Below are positions 1-8,250 of a DNA stretch of 64,000 nucleotides, in pieces (the stretch's first letter is position 1; each line of letters opens with the position of its first letter). A program made the translations under genes and the position numbers. The DNA is from DAHUYF01 sp963789275 (GTDB lineage Bacteria > Pseudomonadota > Alphaproteobacteria > ATCC43930 > CGMCC-115725): the NCBI GenBank assembly GCA_963789275.1, contig CAWBKF010000044.1:1-64000 (forward strand). The letters are read 5' to 3'. The notes below the pieces were generated by a model, which had not been told where the DNA came from, did no database searches, and saw only the letters and a program-made list of their open reading frames with translations.

Positions 1-122
1 GGTATGATGTCCAAGAGGCTGGTGGCGGAGCGCACCGCGAATACTGGATCCCCGCCGAGGATCTCGATGCGTTTAACGCCGCCCTCGTCGGCGAAATCGA
101 GGTGACCGCGGCATTTCCATAG
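1..122 (+). CDS. C-terminal end of an unknown protein (partial)
   Basis: The window opens inside a reading frame (codons start at base 3) that stays open for 39 codons and stops with TAG at 120-122. The residues read EYWIPAEDLDAFNAALVG followed by a short hydrophobic tail, which has normal protein composition, unlike the shadow frames around it. The 5' part lies outside the window, so the product cannot be named. It converges with the chemotaxis receptor gene, whose stop codon lies 13 bases further on. Confidence 0.45.
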   Translation, partial: YDVQEAGGGAHREYWIPAEDLDAFNAALVGEIEVTAAFP

Positions 123-135
123 TCAAGCGCGCCAC

Positions 136-2238
136 TTACGCGGCCTTGATGTCGCTGAGGAAGGTTTCGACCTGGCCGCGCAGCGTCTCGGATTGCTTCG
201 ACAGCTCGCCCGCGGCAGCAAGCACCTGCTGGGCTGCCGCGCCGGTTTCGCCAGCGGCTAAGGTAACTCCCGAGATGTTCGCTGAGACCTCGGTCGTGCC
301 GGTCGCGGCCTGCTGGACGTTGCGGGCGATCTCCTGCGTCGCCGCCGACTGCTCTTCGACCGCGCTTGCGATCGACGTCGCGATGTCGTTGATCTGGACG
401 ATCGTCGTGCTGATGACCTGGATGGCGGCAACCGCCTGGCCGGACGATGCCTGGATCGCCGCGATCTGAGAGCTGATCTCCTCAGTCGCTTTCGCGGTCT
501 GGTTCGCCAGGCTCTTCACCTCGGACGCGACCACCGCAAAGCCCTTGCCGGCGTCGCCAGCGCGCGCCGCCTCGATGGTGGCGTTGAGCGCAAGAAGGTT
601 CGTCTGGCCGGCGATGTCATTGATCAGCTTCACCACGTTGCCGATCCTCTCGGCCACTTTCGACAATTCGGTGATGGTCTTATTGGTCTGCGCCGCCTCG
701 TCGACCGCCTTCTGCGCAACCTTCGCCGACTCCGAGACCTGGCGACTGATTTCCCGGACCGAGCTCGACAGCTCCTCCGCCGCCGTGGCGACGGTGTTCA
801 CGTTGGCGGTGGTTTCCTCGGTCGCCGCTGCGACCGCGGTGGCCTGGCGGCTGGTTTCCTCGGCTGTCCCCGACATCGAGGTTGCCGTCGTTTGCAGCTC
901 GGTAGAGGCGGAGGCCACGGTCTTGAGCACCAGTGCGGCGTCGGTGTCGAAGCGGTCGGTCAGCTCCTCGACCCGCTTGGCGCGCGCCATGCGCAGCTTG
1001 ATCTCCTCCGCCTCCTTCAGGGCAAGCTCCTTGGCCTTGATCATGTTCTCTTTGAAGATGAGAACCGCCTTGGCCATCAGCCCGATCTCGTCTTTCTTGT
1101 CGGTGGCGGGAACGGCGACCGAATGATCGCCGCCGGCAAGCCGGCTCATCGCCTCCGTCATGCCGAGGATCGGCGGCACGATCGAGCGCGTCGTCAGGTA
1201 GACGACCGTGACGGCAACGCCGATGCCGACACCGAGAAGCATCCAGAGCAGCGTCATGAGGGTCGTGATATCGCCGAGCGCCGCAGTGCCGTCGCGCGTC
1301 AGCATCTCTTGCTGGCGGGCAACCATGCCGCCCGAGCGCGTTCCGCCGGCCGCCGCGGCGCCGGCGAAGATGTCGAGGAGCTTGTTGGCCCGTGGCGCCG
1401 CCTCGTTGGTCAGGAACCACTGCGCCATGTCCCAGCGATCGGAAGCGCGGATCTCGAACATCTTCTGCGGCAGCGGCGCGAATTTGTCGCGCGCCTCGAC
1501 CAGCGCGTCGAAGGCGGCTTGCTGCCCGCCTTCCATATCGGCGCGCCGCTTCCCCAACGCGTCGAATTTCTGCTGGTTCAACGACCAGAGCCGCTCGAAG
1601 TCGCTCTTGAACTTGGCGTCGCCGGTGAGGAGATAGCCGCGGATCGCACCGATCGCCATGGCCATGCTGCCGCGCAGATCGGCGAAACCGATGAGCAGGC
1701 TCTTGCGCGCGTCGGTGGACGTGATCTTGGCCTCCTCATCGATGATGGCGGTGGCCTTCTGCAGCATGAGGTCGGCGAGCGGCGCCGCCTCCGTCGCCAG
1801 GATCTTGGTCGCCGGCTGCGCGTCGGGGGTGTGGGCAATCGCTTCGGCTTTCTCCTGCGCGGCGCGGAGATCCCGGAGCAGCGGCTTCGCTTGGCTCCAA
1901 TCCTGCTTGTTCTGCTCGACCGTCCAGTGGCCGTCCAGCCGGTCCAACTCGGCGCTGCGCGTCTCTATGTCCTTCCACACCGCGACCCGCTCGGCCTTGA
2001 AAGCCTCATTGTCGGTGATGAGCCAACCGCGCAGCGCGGCCAGCGAGGCATAGATCTCCGCCGCTATGCTGCTGGCGGTCAGCGCCGTGGGAACGCGCAC
2101 GCTGACGGTAAGGTCGGTCGCCTCGCGCACCGAGGCGACCTTGACGATCGTCACGCCGACGACCGCCGCCAAGAGCAGGCACAGCGCGCTGAAGCCGGCG
2201 ATCAAGCGCCCGCGGATGTTGAGGGATAGCGAGGGCAT
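136..2238 (-). CDS. Methyl-accepting chemotaxis protein
   Basis: A 700-residue transmembrane chemoreceptor that relays periplasmic signals to a CheA/CheW array. It has an N-terminal membrane segment (about 12-34), a roughly 290-residue all-helical sensor region, a second membrane segment (about 330-352), a HAMP linker (about 352-405) and a long cytoplasmic coiled coil. The invariant hairpin tip is present (GQTNLLALNATIEAARAG, then GFAVVASEVKSLA). The helical sensor with a conserved LRGWLIT-type patch suggests a four-helix or HBM-type ligand domain, which is an inference. The C-terminus (ETFLSDIKAA) lacks a CheR/CheB-tethering pentapeptide. No che genes are nearby, so it is an orphan receptor. 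The family call is very secure; the ligand is unknown. Confidence 0.95.
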   Translation of the reverse strand: MPSLSLNIRGRLIAGFSALCLLLAAVVGVTIVKVASVREATDLTVSVRVPTALTASSIAAEIYASLAALRGWLITDNEAFKAERVAVWKDIETRSAELDRLDGHWTVEQNKQDWSQAKPLLRDLRAAQEKAEAIAHTPDAQPATKILATEAAPLADLMLQKATAIIDEEAKITSTDARKSLLIGFADLRGSMAMAIGAIRGYLLTGDAKFKSDFERLWSLNQQKFDALGKRRADMEGGQQAAFDALVEARDKFAPLPQKMFEIRASDRWDMAQWFLTNEAAPRANKLLDIFAGAAAAGGTRSGGMVARQQEMLTRDGTAALGDITTLMTLLWMLLGVGIGVAVTVVYLTTRSIVPPILGMTEAMSRLAGGDHSVAVPATDKKDEIGLMAKAVLIFKENMIKAKELALKEAEEIKLRMARAKRVEELTDRFDTDAALVLKTVASASTELQTTATSMSGTAEETSRQATAVAAATEETTANVNTVATAAEELSSSVREISRQVSESAKVAQKAVDEAAQTNKTITELSKVAERIGNVVKLINDIAGQTNLLALNATIEAARAGDAGKGFAVVASEVKSLANQTAKATEEISSQIAAIQASSGQAVAAIQVISTTIVQINDIATSIASAVEEQSAATQEIARNVQQAATGTTEVSANISGVTLAAGETGAAAQQVLAAAGELSKQSETLRGQVETFLSDIKAA

Positions 2239-2302
2239 AGAGAGAATTCCATCTTCCGACGCGTGAAGTTTATTTCACGCACATTATCGTAAAAGTTTTA
2301 AA

Positions 2303-2318
2303 GTCATGTTAACATGAC
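2303..2318. promoter_or_regulatory. 16-bp perfect palindrome, candidate operator
   Basis: GTCATGTTAACATGAC reads the same on both strands. It lies 65 bases upstream of the chemoreceptor start (minus strand) and about 250 bases upstream of the slipin gene, in an AT-rich pocket (2275-2330) of an otherwise GC-rich region. Its length and symmetry fit a dimeric regulator site. No regulator can be assigned. Confidence 0.4.
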
Positions 2319-2332
2319 AACTATAGCTAGTG

Positions 2333-2486
2333 ATGCGGGGGTTATTGGGGTCGGAGTTCCGCCAGTTCGTGGAAGTAACAGACCCCGCCCGATGAAGCAC
2401 CCGACACGCTGCGAGACCAACTCCTCAAGACAGTGACCGAGCGGCTGCGCCGGCGGCGAGAGCTTATTCAAACGCTCGGCCCCTGA
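2333..2486 (+). pseudogene. Possible small ORF split by one extra base
   Basis: This is the only coding-like material in the 331-base gap between the chemoreceptor and slipin genes. An ATG at 2333 opens a frame (GSEFRQFVEVTDPA) that stops at about 2395. The frame shifted by one base continues DEAPDTLRDQLLKTVTERLR and a short basic tail to a TGA at 2484-2486. The 154-nt length is 51 codons plus one base, the same defect seen in ten better-supported genes here. There is no clear ribosome site and I recognise no family, so this may be chance. Confidence 0.25.
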
Positions 2487-2569
2487 GACGGAGCAGGCGG
2501 GGGTTATGCAGGCCCCCCGGCTCCTATAGTCTTGCGGGAACTCTCGGCAATCTCAGGCGGGACGTGACC

Positions 2570-3367
2570 ATGGACGCAGCCTATTTCTTCTCGTCGCACC
2601 CGGTCCTGACGGTCGTCGCGATTGCGATCGTGGCCGCGGTGATCCGCAGTCTGCGCATCGCCAACCAATACGAGCGCGCGGTGGTCTTTCGCCTGGGGAA
2701 ATTCAATCGCACGGCAGGTCCCGGCCTCTACATCGTCTGGCTCTTCGTGGAATGGCAGGTCAAGGTCGATCTGCGCACGGTGACGGCGGCGGTCGAGCAG
2801 CAGGAAGGCATCACCAAGGACAATGTCCCGATCAAGGTGGACACGGTGATCTGGTACCGCATCATGGACCCGGAACGCGCGACCATCGAGGTGCGGGGCG
2901 TGGCCAACGCCGTCGAGCAGGTGGCGCTTACGGCGCTCCGCACCGTCCTCGGCCAGCACACGCTCGACGACATCCTCAAGGCGCAGGATACGATCTCCGA
3001 ATTGATGAAGAAGTCGATCGATGCCGTAACCGAGCCGTGGGGCGTCGTGGTCGAGCGCGTGCAGATGAAGAATGTGGAGATTCCGCCGACCATGCAGCGC
3101 GCCATGGCGCAGGAGGCCGAAGCGCTGCGCGAGAAGCGGGCGCGGCTCATCAAGGCCGAGGCCGAGCTCGACGCGGCCGAGCAATTGCGCAACGCCGCGG
3201 AGGTCATCATGCAAAACCCCGCCGCCCTGGAGCTCCGGCGCATGCAGATGATCACCGAGGTCGGCGCCGAGCAGAACACCATGACGATCGTGATGATGCC
3301 GAGCGAGTTCGTCGCGATGGCGCGAAGCATCGGCGAGATCGCGGGGAAGATTGCGGAGAAAAAATGA
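2570..3367 (+). CDS. Slipin family protein (SPFH/Band 7)
   Basis: A 265-residue stomatin/slipin-like membrane scaffold protein. A single N-terminal hydrophobic segment (about 10-28) is followed at once by the family signature NQYERAVVFRLGKF and a Band 7 domain to about residue 190. A helical, alanine/glutamate-rich oligomerisation region follows (QEAEALREKRARLIKAEAE). These proteins form membrane microdomain scaffolds and often partner with an NfeD-like protein; no nfeD is adjacent. ATG 2570 was chosen because the AGGCGGGA stretch lies at a good distance; a GTG at 2564 in frame is the alternative. The gene converges with the cytochrome-like gene 19 bases away. Confidence 0.93.
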   Translation: MDAAYFFSSHPVLTVVAIAIVAAVIRSLRIANQYERAVVFRLGKFNRTAGPGLYIVWLFVEWQVKVDLRTVTAAVEQQEGITKDNVPIKVDTVIWYRIMDPERATIEVRGVANAVEQVALTALRTVLGQHTLDDILKAQDTISELMKKSIDAVTEPWGVVVERVQMKNVEIPPTMQRAMAQEAEALREKRARLIKAEAELDAAEQLRNAAEVIMQNPAALELRRMQMITEVGAEQNTMTIVMMPSEFVAMARSIGEIAGKIAEKK

Positions 3368-3386
3368 GGCGGCGGCTGCTGCAGCC

Positions 3387-4658
3387 TCAGGGGCGCGCTG
3401 CCGCCTGCGCATGGCCGAGCAGAAAGCTGTAATCCGCGGCGAGCGGCGGCAGGCCTTTGCTGGCGGCGATCGCGCCGTTGGCGTGGCAGCCGAGGCAGCT
3501 CACATTGGGGGTCTGGCGGAAGGTCTCGAGCACCGGGTTCACCAGGGTCTGCGTGCTGGGGGTGCCGACCGACAGCGGCACGCCCTGCGCCAGGCGCCGG
3601 CGCGGATCCGGCACCGGCGCCGGCAGGCCGAAGGCGTATTGCGGCCATTGCACGCCGAGCAGCTCGTAGAACTGCCAGGGCGAATCGGGGTCGTCGCGGC
3701 GGATGAGATCGCGGACGAAATCGTTGATCGCGCGCGCCGAAGGGGCGACGGGGAAGACCTGCTCGACCTGCGTGCTGTGCGGCGGCTCGGTGCGGGCGTT
3801 GACGGCGCAGCGGGCGCAAGCGGGATCGTAGAAAGAATAGGGGCGCGCCGTCTCTTCCGCGCCCGCCACCGGCGCGCTGTCGACTTGCAGGAAGCTCGCC
3901 CAGAGGCCTTCGGTGAAGCCGGTGACGCGCTGATTGAGATGGAAGCCCACCAGCCCGACGGTCGCGGTCGCGCCGTCCTGGAGCACCGCCTCGGCGGTGT
4001 GGAAGCGGCGCGGCGATTGCGCCAGCTCGGCCGGGCTCAGCACCTTCCACGCCGCCTTGATCACGATGGTGCCGGTGGGACCATAGGCCTCGGAGGGGCC
4101 CGCGGGGAGCACGATGCCGTCGCCGAGCGCCACCCTACGCTGCGCCGCTGCGTCGTAGAGGCGGTTGGCGGTGATGTAAGTGTAGGCGTCGCGGTTGATC
4201 AGGATCTCGTAATAGACCGGCTTGCCCGCGCGGTCGACCAGGGTCTCGCCGTCGGTCTGGTGGATGATGGCGAGCGCCCGCCTGGCCTCCCGCGACCGGT
4301 CGGGCACGCCCCAGGGCGCGGGCGGCGCCGCCCCCGGCAGGAACACCTCGTCGCGGCCCTTATAGGTCTCCCAGACGGGGGTTCCGGGACCGCCGAGCCG
4401 GGCGCCGGGGTCGGGCTTGCCCGGTGCCTTGGCCGGCCAGTTGAGGTAGATGAAGCTCTGCCAGGCGAGGCAGCTGAAGGCGTGATCGCCGCCGGAAATG
4501 CCGACATCGGTGCGGATCACCGGCGCAAGCTTGATGTCGAGGCCGACATAGGGCCCGCACAGCTCCTCGGCATCGACCGCGCGCGCGATCCCGGGCCAAG
4601 CGGCGCAGGCCAGCGCCAGCAGCAGCGCCGCGAGGCGCCGGCGGGCACGCTCAGCCAT
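3387..4658 (-). CDS. Exported cytochrome-c-like protein, one CXXCH motif
   Basis: A 423-residue protein with a clear Sec signal peptide (arginine-rich start, alanine/leucine core, cleavage after about residue 26 at ARA). A single haem-attachment motif, CLGCH, lies about 37 residues from the C-terminus, preceded by NVS. Another cysteine pair (CARC) lies in the middle. No methionine is visible after the start, so the sixth haem ligand is not obvious. It is the last gene of the catabolic cluster and overlaps the DUF2783 gene by 8 bases, so it is translationally coupled to it. A periplasmic electron-transfer or oxidase role is inferred. The large domain before the haem site is not recognised. Confidence 0.72.
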   Translation of the reverse strand: MAERARRRLAALLLALACAAWPGIARAVDAEELCGPYVGLDIKLAPVIRTDVGISGGDHAFSCLAWQSFIYLNWPAKAPGKPDPGARLGGPGTPVWETYKGRDEVFLPGAAPPAPWGVPDRSREARRALAIIHQTDGETLVDRAGKPVYYEILINRDAYTYITANRLYDAAAQRRVALGDGIVLPAGPSEAYGPTGTIVIKAAWKVLSPAELAQSPRRFHTAEAVLQDGATATVGLVGFHLNQRVTGFTEGLWASFLQVDSAPVAGAEETARPYSFYDPACARCAVNARTEPPHSTQVEQVFPVAPSARAINDFVRDLIRRDDPDSPWQFYELLGVQWPQYAFGLPAPVPDPRRRLAQGVPLSVGTPSTQTLVNPVLETFRQTPNVSCLGCHANGAIAASKGLPPLAADYSFLLGHAQAAARP

Positions 4659-4854
4659 GCGGCGGCGCCGGCCCGACCGCGCGCGCCGCGGCGATGGCGT
4701 CGAGCAGCACCTGCTGGTCGCCGATCTGGTTGGCGAGCAGCAGCGCGAAGCGCATGAAGAAGGCTTCGCTCTCGGCCGCGCTCAGCCCCTCTTGCGCGGC
4801 GATCAGCGCCTCGTAGAAGCCGTCGGCATCGGGAATGTTCGGGTCCGTCCTCAT
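4651..4854 (-). CDS. DUF2783 family protein
   Basis: A 67-residue soluble helical protein (begins MRTDPNIPDADGFYEALIAA). It matches the short DUF2783 proteins that accompany MhpA-like FAD monooxygenases in proteobacterial aromatic gene clusters. Its ATG overlaps the stop codon of the monooxygenase gene upstream (ATGA, 4 bases), and its own end overlaps the start of the cytochrome-like gene by 8 bases. The three are therefore one translational unit. The function of the family is unknown; a subunit or accessory factor for the monooxygenase is an inference from this linkage. Confidence 0.8.
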   Translation of the reverse strand: MRTDPNIPDADGFYEALIAAQEGLSAAESEAFFMRFALLLANQIGDQQVLLDAIAAARAVGPAPPHG

Positions 4855-6476
4855 CGCGCGCGCTCCTTGGCCAGGGCCTTGTCGATCGCGGCGCGCACCG
4901 CCGCGCTGTCGGGCCGCGCGAGCCGCGCCGCCAGATGCTGATCCGGGCGGATCACCAGCACCTCGCCGGCACCGGCGAGGCGGTCGAGCCCGTCGCCGCG
5001 CAGCACCGGAAGATGGCCGACCGCGCCAGTGCAGGCAAAGCAGCGCGCGAGCTCGGCGCCGAGCTCGGGCGCGGCGCTGCCGGGAAAGCACAGCACGAGA
5101 AAGCGCGCGCCGTCGCCGCGCAAGAGGTCGCTGAGCACGCCCGCGCTGCCGTCGGGGAGGGTGATCGCCACGTTCGGCACGGCGCCGCCGCCGCTGGTGG
5201 TCAGCGAGGAGCCGGCATAGTCGAACGGCACCGAGAGCCTCCCGGTATTGACCAGCGCGCGAGCAAAGCCGTAGCGCCGGGCGAGATCGAGCACGGCGTC
5301 GCGCAGGCGATGCTCGACCGGCGAGCGCGGCGCCAGGAAGCGGATGGTGCGGGTGGTGACGTGGATGTTGTAGGCGCCGGCGGCGCGGCGCTCCTCGCTG
5401 TAGCTGTCGAGCAGCGCCTCGGGGGCGGCGCCGCCCAGCACCGCGGCGAGCTTCCAGGCGATGTTCTCGGCATCCTGCACGCCGCTATTGCCGCCGCGCG
5501 CGCCGAAGGGGTTCATGACATGGGCGACGTCGCCGGCGAAGAAGACGCGGCCGTGGCGGAAGCTCTCCATGAGCTGGGTGCGGTAGCCGTAAGGCCCGAC
5601 CCAGACGATCTCCACCTCGGTGGCGCCGAGATGCCGGCGCAGGCGGTCGCGCACCGTCTCGGGATCGGCGATCTCGCGCGGGTCGGCATCGGCGCCCATC
5701 TGGTAGTCGAGCCGCCAGACGCCGTCGGCCATGGGATGCTGCCAGACGGCGCGGCCGTCATTGAAGGCGGCCTTGGCCCAGGTCCAGCGCTCGGCCGGGA
5801 GCGCTTTCTCGAAGCGCACATCGCTGATGCACCAGCGATCCTCGCCGAGTTCGGCCGCCATCGGCGCGCCGAGCGCCTGGCGGATACCACTGGCAAGACC
5901 GGAGGCGTCGATCACCCACTGCGCCTCGAGCGTGTACCCGCCCTCGGGCGTCTCGACGGCGAGCGCCACGTGATCGGGCTTCGGCGCGATGCCGGTGACG
6001 CGGTTGCGCCAGCGCAGCTCGGCCGCGGGCAGCTGCATCAGCCGGTCGACCAGGTACCATTCGATATAGAATTGCTGCAGGTTGATGAAAGGCGGCTGGC
6101 GCGACAGCGAGCCCTCCGCCGCATCGAAGCTGTAGAGCACGTCGTCATCGGCCAGCACCTTGCCGACCGACCAGGTGACGCCCTTGTCGGCGATCCGTTG
6201 ATAGAATCCCAGCCGGTCGAAGATCTCGAGCGTCTTCTGCGCATAGACGATGCCGCGGCTGGAGGCGCCGCGCACGCCGACGGTGTCGTCCTCGTCGACC
6301 AGCACCACCGGCACGCCGCGGCTGGCGAGGTCGCAGGCGGCGGTAAGCCCGGCAAGCCCGCCGCCCACCACCACCACCTTGTGGCGCTTCCTCTCGCCCG
6401 CGAGCTCCGCCGGCCGGCGATAGGGAAAGACCGGCAGCGTGTAGCCGCTTCCCGTCGCCGAGCCCGTCTGCGCCAT
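4851..6476 (-). CDS. FAD-dependent aromatic monooxygenase (MhpA/UbiH-like)
   Basis: A 541-residue class A flavoprotein monooxygenase, related to 3-(3-hydroxyphenyl)propionate hydroxylase. It has the N-terminal Rossmann motif VVVVGGGLAGLTAA (about 34-47) and the second FAD motif around FAGDVAHVMNPFGARGGNSG (about 310-330). A C-terminal thioredoxin-like region of the type found in phenol-hydroxylase relatives follows. ATG 6476 is preceded by GAGAGGGAG at proper spacing; an upstream in-frame ATG at 6536 has none. It would hydroxylate an aromatic ring using NAD(P)H and oxygen. It lies between an aryl-CoA ligase and the DUF2783 gene, so its substrate is probably an aromatic acid or its CoA thioester (inference). 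Confidence 0.88.
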   Translation of the reverse strand: MAQTGSATGSGYTLPVFPYRRPAELAGERKRHKVVVVGGGLAGLTAACDLASRGVPVVLVDEDDTVGVRGASSRGIVYAQKTLEIFDRLGFYQRIADKGVTWSVGKVLADDDVLYSFDAAEGSLSRQPPFINLQQFYIEWYLVDRLMQLPAAELRWRNRVTGIAPKPDHVALAVETPEGGYTLEAQWVIDASGLASGIRQALGAPMAAELGEDRWCISDVRFEKALPAERWTWAKAAFNDGRAVWQHPMADGVWRLDYQMGADADPREIADPETVRDRLRRHLGATEVEIVWVGPYGYRTQLMESFRHGRVFFAGDVAHVMNPFGARGGNSGVQDAENIAWKLAAVLGGAAPEALLDSYSEERRAAGAYNIHVTTRTIRFLAPRSPVEHRLRDAVLDLARRYGFARALVNTGRLSVPFDYAGSSLTTSGGGAVPNVAITLPDGSAGVLSDLLRGDGARFLVLCFPGSAAPELGAELARCFACTGAVGHLPVLRGDGLDRLAGAGEVLVIRPDQHLAARLARPDSAAVRAAIDKALAKERAR

Positions 6477-6543
6477 CGCTCCCTCTCGTCCGCGCTCTCC
6501 CGCCGCCATGGTGAGGGGAGGGGGGCGGGTGTGCAAGGGGCGT

Positions 6544-8250
6544 TCAGCCGCCGGCCTTCTGGCGCTCCTGCTCGCGCAGGCGGAAGCGCTGGATCTTGCC
6601 GGTCTCGGTGCGCGGCAGCGTCGAGACGAACTCGATGGCGCGGGGGTATTTGTAGGGGGCGATCTCGGCCTTGACGTACTCCTGCAGCTCCGTGCGCGTC
6701 GCCTCGTCGGCCACCGCTTCCGGGCGCAGGATGATGAAGGCCTTCACCACTTCGCCGCGGCTGCGATCGGGGCTGCCGACGACGGCGCATTCCTGCACCT
6801 TGGGATGATCGAGCAGCACCGCCTCGACCTCGGGGCCGGAGATGTTGTAGCCGGCGCTGACGATCATGTCGTCGGTGCGCGCCTGGTACCAGAAATAGCC
6901 GTCGCGGTCCCTGAGATAGGCGTCGCCAGTGAGGTTCCAGCCGTTCTGCACGTATTTCTTCTGCTGCTCCGGCATGTCGAGATAGCGGCAGCCGGTGGGG
7001 CCGCGCACCGCGAGCCGGCCGACGGTGTCGGGCGGCACCGGCTGGCCGGCATCGTCGACCACCATCGCCTGATAGCCCGGGATCGGCTTGCCGGTGGCGC
7101 CGGGACGGATGTCGTCGCCGGCGGCGGAGATGAAGATGTGCAGGATCTCGGTCGAGCCGATGCCGTCGATGATCTTGATGCCGGTGGCGCGCCGCCACGC
7201 CTCGAAGATCGGCAAGGGCAGCGTCTCGCCGGCCGAGACGCATTTCCTGAGCGAGCTCAGATCGAAATTGCGCGCGAGATCGGCCATGGCGCGGTAGAGC
7301 GTCGGCGCGGTGAAGCAGATGGTGCAGCGATGGCGCTGGATCGCCTGCAGCAGCCCTTCCGCCGTCACCTTCGGCATGAGCAAGGTCGAGGCGCCGACGC
7401 GCATCGGGAAGAGCAGCATGCCGCCGAGGCCGAAGGTGAAGGCCAGCGGCGGGCTGCCGCAGAAGATGTCGTCGGGCCCCGGCTTCAGCACGTAGGGCGG
7501 GAAGCAGTCGCAGATCGCCAGCAGGTCGCGATGGAAATGCATCGTGCCCTTGGCGGCGCCGGTGGTGCCCGAGGTGAAGGCGATGAGCGCGACATCGTCA
7601 TGGGACGTGATGACATTGGCGAAGCCCGGGGGCTGCTGCGCCATCAGCGCTTCGAGCCCATCGGGCCGTTCGCTGCGGAACAGCAGCAGCTTCTCCAGCA
7701 CCGGCGCGTGCGGCCGCGCCGCCGCCAGCTCCGCGCCAAGGTCCTCGGCGCAGAGCGCATATCTCACCTTGGCCTTGTCGATGATGTAGGCGAGCTCGCG
7801 CGCGCGCAGCAGCGGCATGGTGGCGACGGCGACGCCGCCGGCCTTGAGCACGGCGAACCAGCAGGCGGCCATCATCGGCGTGTTGGCGTCGCGCAGCAGC
7901 ACGCGCTCGCCCGGCTCCAGGCCGAGCTCGTTCACCAGCACATTGGCGATGCGGTTGGCGCGCTCCAGCAGATCGGCATAGGTCCAGATCTCGGCCGTCG
8001 GCACCGGCTCGGCGACGGGGTGGTGGCCGTCGGGATCGACGGTCTGTTTCCAGGCGACGCCTTCGCGCCTGAGGCAAGGCCGCGCGCCGAAGCCCTTCTC
8101 CACCATGCGATCCAGCAGCTCCACCGCGGCGTTGAGGCGCTTGGGGTAGTCGAGCTCGTGGAGCCCGCCATTGTCGAAGACCGGCCACTCGTCGCCGGGC
8201 GGCAGGTGGTCGCGGGTGAAGCTGTCGAGATGGGCGCTGGGATCAAGCAT
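6544..8250 (-). CDS. AMP-dependent aryl-CoA ligase (2-aminobenzoate/benzoate-CoA ligase-like)
   Basis: A 568-residue ANL-superfamily acyl-CoA synthetase. The adenylate-forming P-loop AFTSGTTGAAKGT is at about 224-236. The motifs GIGSTE, TGDAYLRDRDGYFWYQARTDD and the C-terminal catalytic lysine region (RTETGKIQR) are all present. The N-terminal HLPP..EWP...DYP pattern is typical of benzoate and 2-aminobenzoate-CoA ligases. It activates an aromatic carboxylic acid to its CoA thioester using ATP. ATG 8250 overlaps the upstream oxidoreductase stop by 8 bases, so the genes are coupled. The exact substrate cannot be read from sequence; 2-aminobenzoate is the best guess. Confidence 0.88.
   Translation of the reverse strand: MLDPSAHLDSFTRDHLPPGDEWPVFDNGGLHELDYPKRLNAAVELLDRMVEKGFGARPCLRREGVAWKQTVDPDGHHPVAEPVPTAEIWTYADLLERANRIANVLVNELGLEPGERVLLRDANTPMMAACWFAVLKAGGVAVATMPLLRARELAYIIDKAKVRYALCAEDLGAELAAARPHAPVLEKLLLFRSERPDGLEALMAQQPPGFANVITSHDDVALIAFTSGTTGAAKGTMHFHRDLLAICDCFPPYVLKPGPDDIFCGSPPLAFTFGLGGMLLFPMRVGASTLLMPKVTAEGLLQAIQRHRCTICFTAPTLYRAMADLARNFDLSSLRKCVSAGETLPLPIFEAWRRATGIKIIDGIGSTEILHIFISAAGDDIRPGATGKPIPGYQAMVVDDAGQPVPPDTVGRLAVRGPTGCRYLDMPEQQKKYVQNGWNLTGDAYLRDRDGYFWYQARTDDMIVSAGYNISGPEVEAVLLDHPKVQECAVVGSPDRSRGEVVKAFIILRPEAVADEATRTELQEYVKAEIAPYKYPRAIEFVSTLPRTETGKIQRFRLREQERQKAGG

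Noticed and set aside
892..2229. A 445-codon plus-strand frame opposite the chemoreceptor gene
   Set aside because: Shadow of the chemoreceptor; no motif, and the receptor frame is unmistakable.
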